Part shown: positions 59,701-60,000 of the stretch, in pieces
Layout: each line of letters starts with the position of its first letter
How positions within the stretch are numbered: position 1 is the stretch's first letter
Assembly: GCA_903813345.2 (NCBI GenBank)
Contig: CAIIXF020000008.1
Span: 32,824,867 to 32,884,866 of the forward strand
Length of the DNA: 60,000 nt
Direction: 5' to 3'
Source of the DNA: Owenia fusiformis
Taxonomy: Eukaryota > Annelida > Polychaeta > Sabellida > Oweniidae
Notes under the pieces: model-generated
Database searches by the model: none
Told to the model about the DNA's origin: nothing
What the model saw: only the letters and a program-made list of their open reading frames with translations
Position numbers and translations under genes: made by a program

Positions 59701-60000
59701 AGGCGCAACCTCCATCAATGCCCTGAAAAAGTGAAGGCTCAGGCGTATAAGTCACTAGTCCGGCCTAATTTAGAGTATGCCAGCTCGGCATGGGATCCAT
59801 ACCGACAAAAAGATATTGATATGTTGGAACAGGTACAGAGAAGAGCAGCCAGGTTTGTAACCAAATGTCACTCAAGGGAACCAGGCTGCGTCACCAAAGC
59901 TCTTCAAGACCTACAGTGGGAGCCACTGAAGGAGCGTCGAGAGGCTGCTAGAGTTTTCCTTTTCTACAAAGGAAAGCAGAACCTAGCAGCCATCGACGTG
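56794..60000 (+). CDS. CR1-like non-LTR retrotransposon polyprotein (2A-like, PHD, endonuclease, RT), open to window edge
   Basis: 1069 codons without a stop, cut by the window end. Order: hydrophobic signal-like N-terminus (GLLLLCFVFAVQSFFC, residues 7-22); a 2A-like site SGDIHPNPGP ending at Pro78; a C4HC3 PHD finger (Cys83 to Cys134); a Ser/Asp-rich acidic linker; an APE-type endonuclease (MSINFRS near 193, catalytic-type Glu225, GDFN 333-336, SDHE 405-408); and a reverse transcriptase (LDFSKAFD from 778, SGVPQGTVLGPL from 834, FADD 867-870). A C-terminal domain (RRAARFV) follows. All catalytic motifs look intact. ATG at 56794 is the first in frame after a stop-rich leader. The other copy suggests about 75-80 further codons beyond the window. 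It is probably a young, possibly competent element. Confidence 0.95.
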   Translation, partial: MGFQGYGLLLLCFVFAVQSFFCDHGNHLPSTESYTQLMQLRRFHKIVGSRGILHKKSSTPLLFLCLILSGDIHPNPGPVKFPCGMCHKAVAKNHRALECDECGTWVHIKCGNVSPAEYNVFLDAGSFTWICPGCALPNFSNSFFNDSTLSHSSVTNSFSALSDLDNSSSSSDSTESEPPRPTARKRRNQVRLMSINFRSLISHEKQLHLQQLIETHKPDVIIGCETHLDNTIDSKWIFGQDYLSPPPYRKDRKKGAGGVLIAVKSDFISVEYEATADCEIIWSKASLSNGDILFGSFYRQPNNDTGALDSLQTSLDKLYANGNTHMKNIFLCGDFNLPDIDWENGTIRPNSQYSNDLNEKMITITDDHGLTQLVKEPTRQNNILDLVFTTCPNLAERISVVPGMSDHEAVLCDINLKMKIQKKKPRKVHIYKRAEWTGLKETLRSKFSEFKENSESKSVEDNWSSFKSTLISSINEHIPSKTLSGKFKVPWITTRILRMIRQKQRRYNVAKRSNEPHHWHKYKSLRKLIHSEIRKEHQRYINDLLDIDESEIINENVQHKGITKRFWSYIKSKRKDASGISVLRNKDGDEITDAAQKANILNDQYNSVFTDEDATLPTMVPSQIPEMPIIKISTKGIHKLLTGLNPSKATGPDLIPTRVLKECSDSISPFLQIIFQQSIDEGLVPMDWKHANVTAIYKKGRRDEAVNYRPVSLTSVPCKIMEHIIFHHVMAHFDLYEILVKFQHGFRSKHSCETQLVNTIENIARALDNNKQTDMLVLDFSKAFDTVAHERLLLKLDYYGIRNNNLNWFRSWLVGRSQQVVLDGESSSKTPVKSGVPQGTVLGPLCFLVYINDMGNNLSSSASLKLFADDSLLFMTVESKQDALTLQENLDKLVSWASTWQMKFHPSKCYVLNIHKGKSPIMHNYTMLGENLKSVTHIPYLGIDITNNLRWTTHIQTIVSKANKVLGFLRRNLHQCPEKVKAQAYKSLVRPNLEYASSAWDPYRQKDIDMLEQVQRRAARFVTKCHSREPGCVTKALQDLQWEPLKERREAARVFLFYKGKQNLAAIDV

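Noticed and set aside
1-60000. tRNA, rRNA, CRISPR arrays, bacterial operons or phage genes
   Set aside because: None seen; the gene structure and repeats are those of an animal nuclear genome.

Overview
The window is nuclear DNA of an animal. Genes are split by GT-AG introns, the sequence is AT-rich, and it is crowded with transposon remains. The combination of single-exon tandem GPCRs, CR1-like retrotransposons carrying a PHD finger and a 2A-like motif, Helentron-like repeats and vertebrate-like gene linkage suggests a marine invertebrate, perhaps a deuterostome such as an echinoderm, hemichordate or amphioxus. The phylum cannot be fixed from the sequence alone.

Layout: (1) 512-9255 (+) holds all but the first coding exon of CLPTM1, a multi-pass ER membrane protein. 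(2) 9256-18419 is an intergenic stretch between two convergent genes, full of inverted-repeat elements, including a 4-kb imperfect palindrome at 14195-18185. (3) 18420-46939 (-) is a complete 12-exon VRK1-type nuclear kinase gene whose exons join in frame to 479 residues. Its 18.6-kb intron 6 contains, on the opposite strand, four tandem copies of a single-exon rhodopsin-family GPCR (two open, two broken by one-base frameshifts). The same intron holds a LINE remnant and a 2.7-kb element with long terminal inverted repeats. (4) About 48.9-49.4 kb looks like a divergent promoter between VRK1 and the first exon of a PPP1R37-like gene (+). (5) 50-60 kb holds two near-identical CR1-like retrotransposon copies in opposite orientation. 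One is dead and 5'-truncated; the other is open for 1069 codons to the window edge. A small unrecognised Cys/His-rich gene (-) and a promoter-like cluster lie between them.

CLPTM1 and PPP1R37 are also close neighbours on human 19q13.32, so the backbone may be an old linkage group. The most striking local features are a 30-bp tandem array in VRK1 that repeats an exon end with its splice donor in frame, GPCR duplicons that each carry a scar of a VRK1 exon, GPCR tails that merge into a 75-bp minisatellite, and a 2A-like site in the open retrotransposon.
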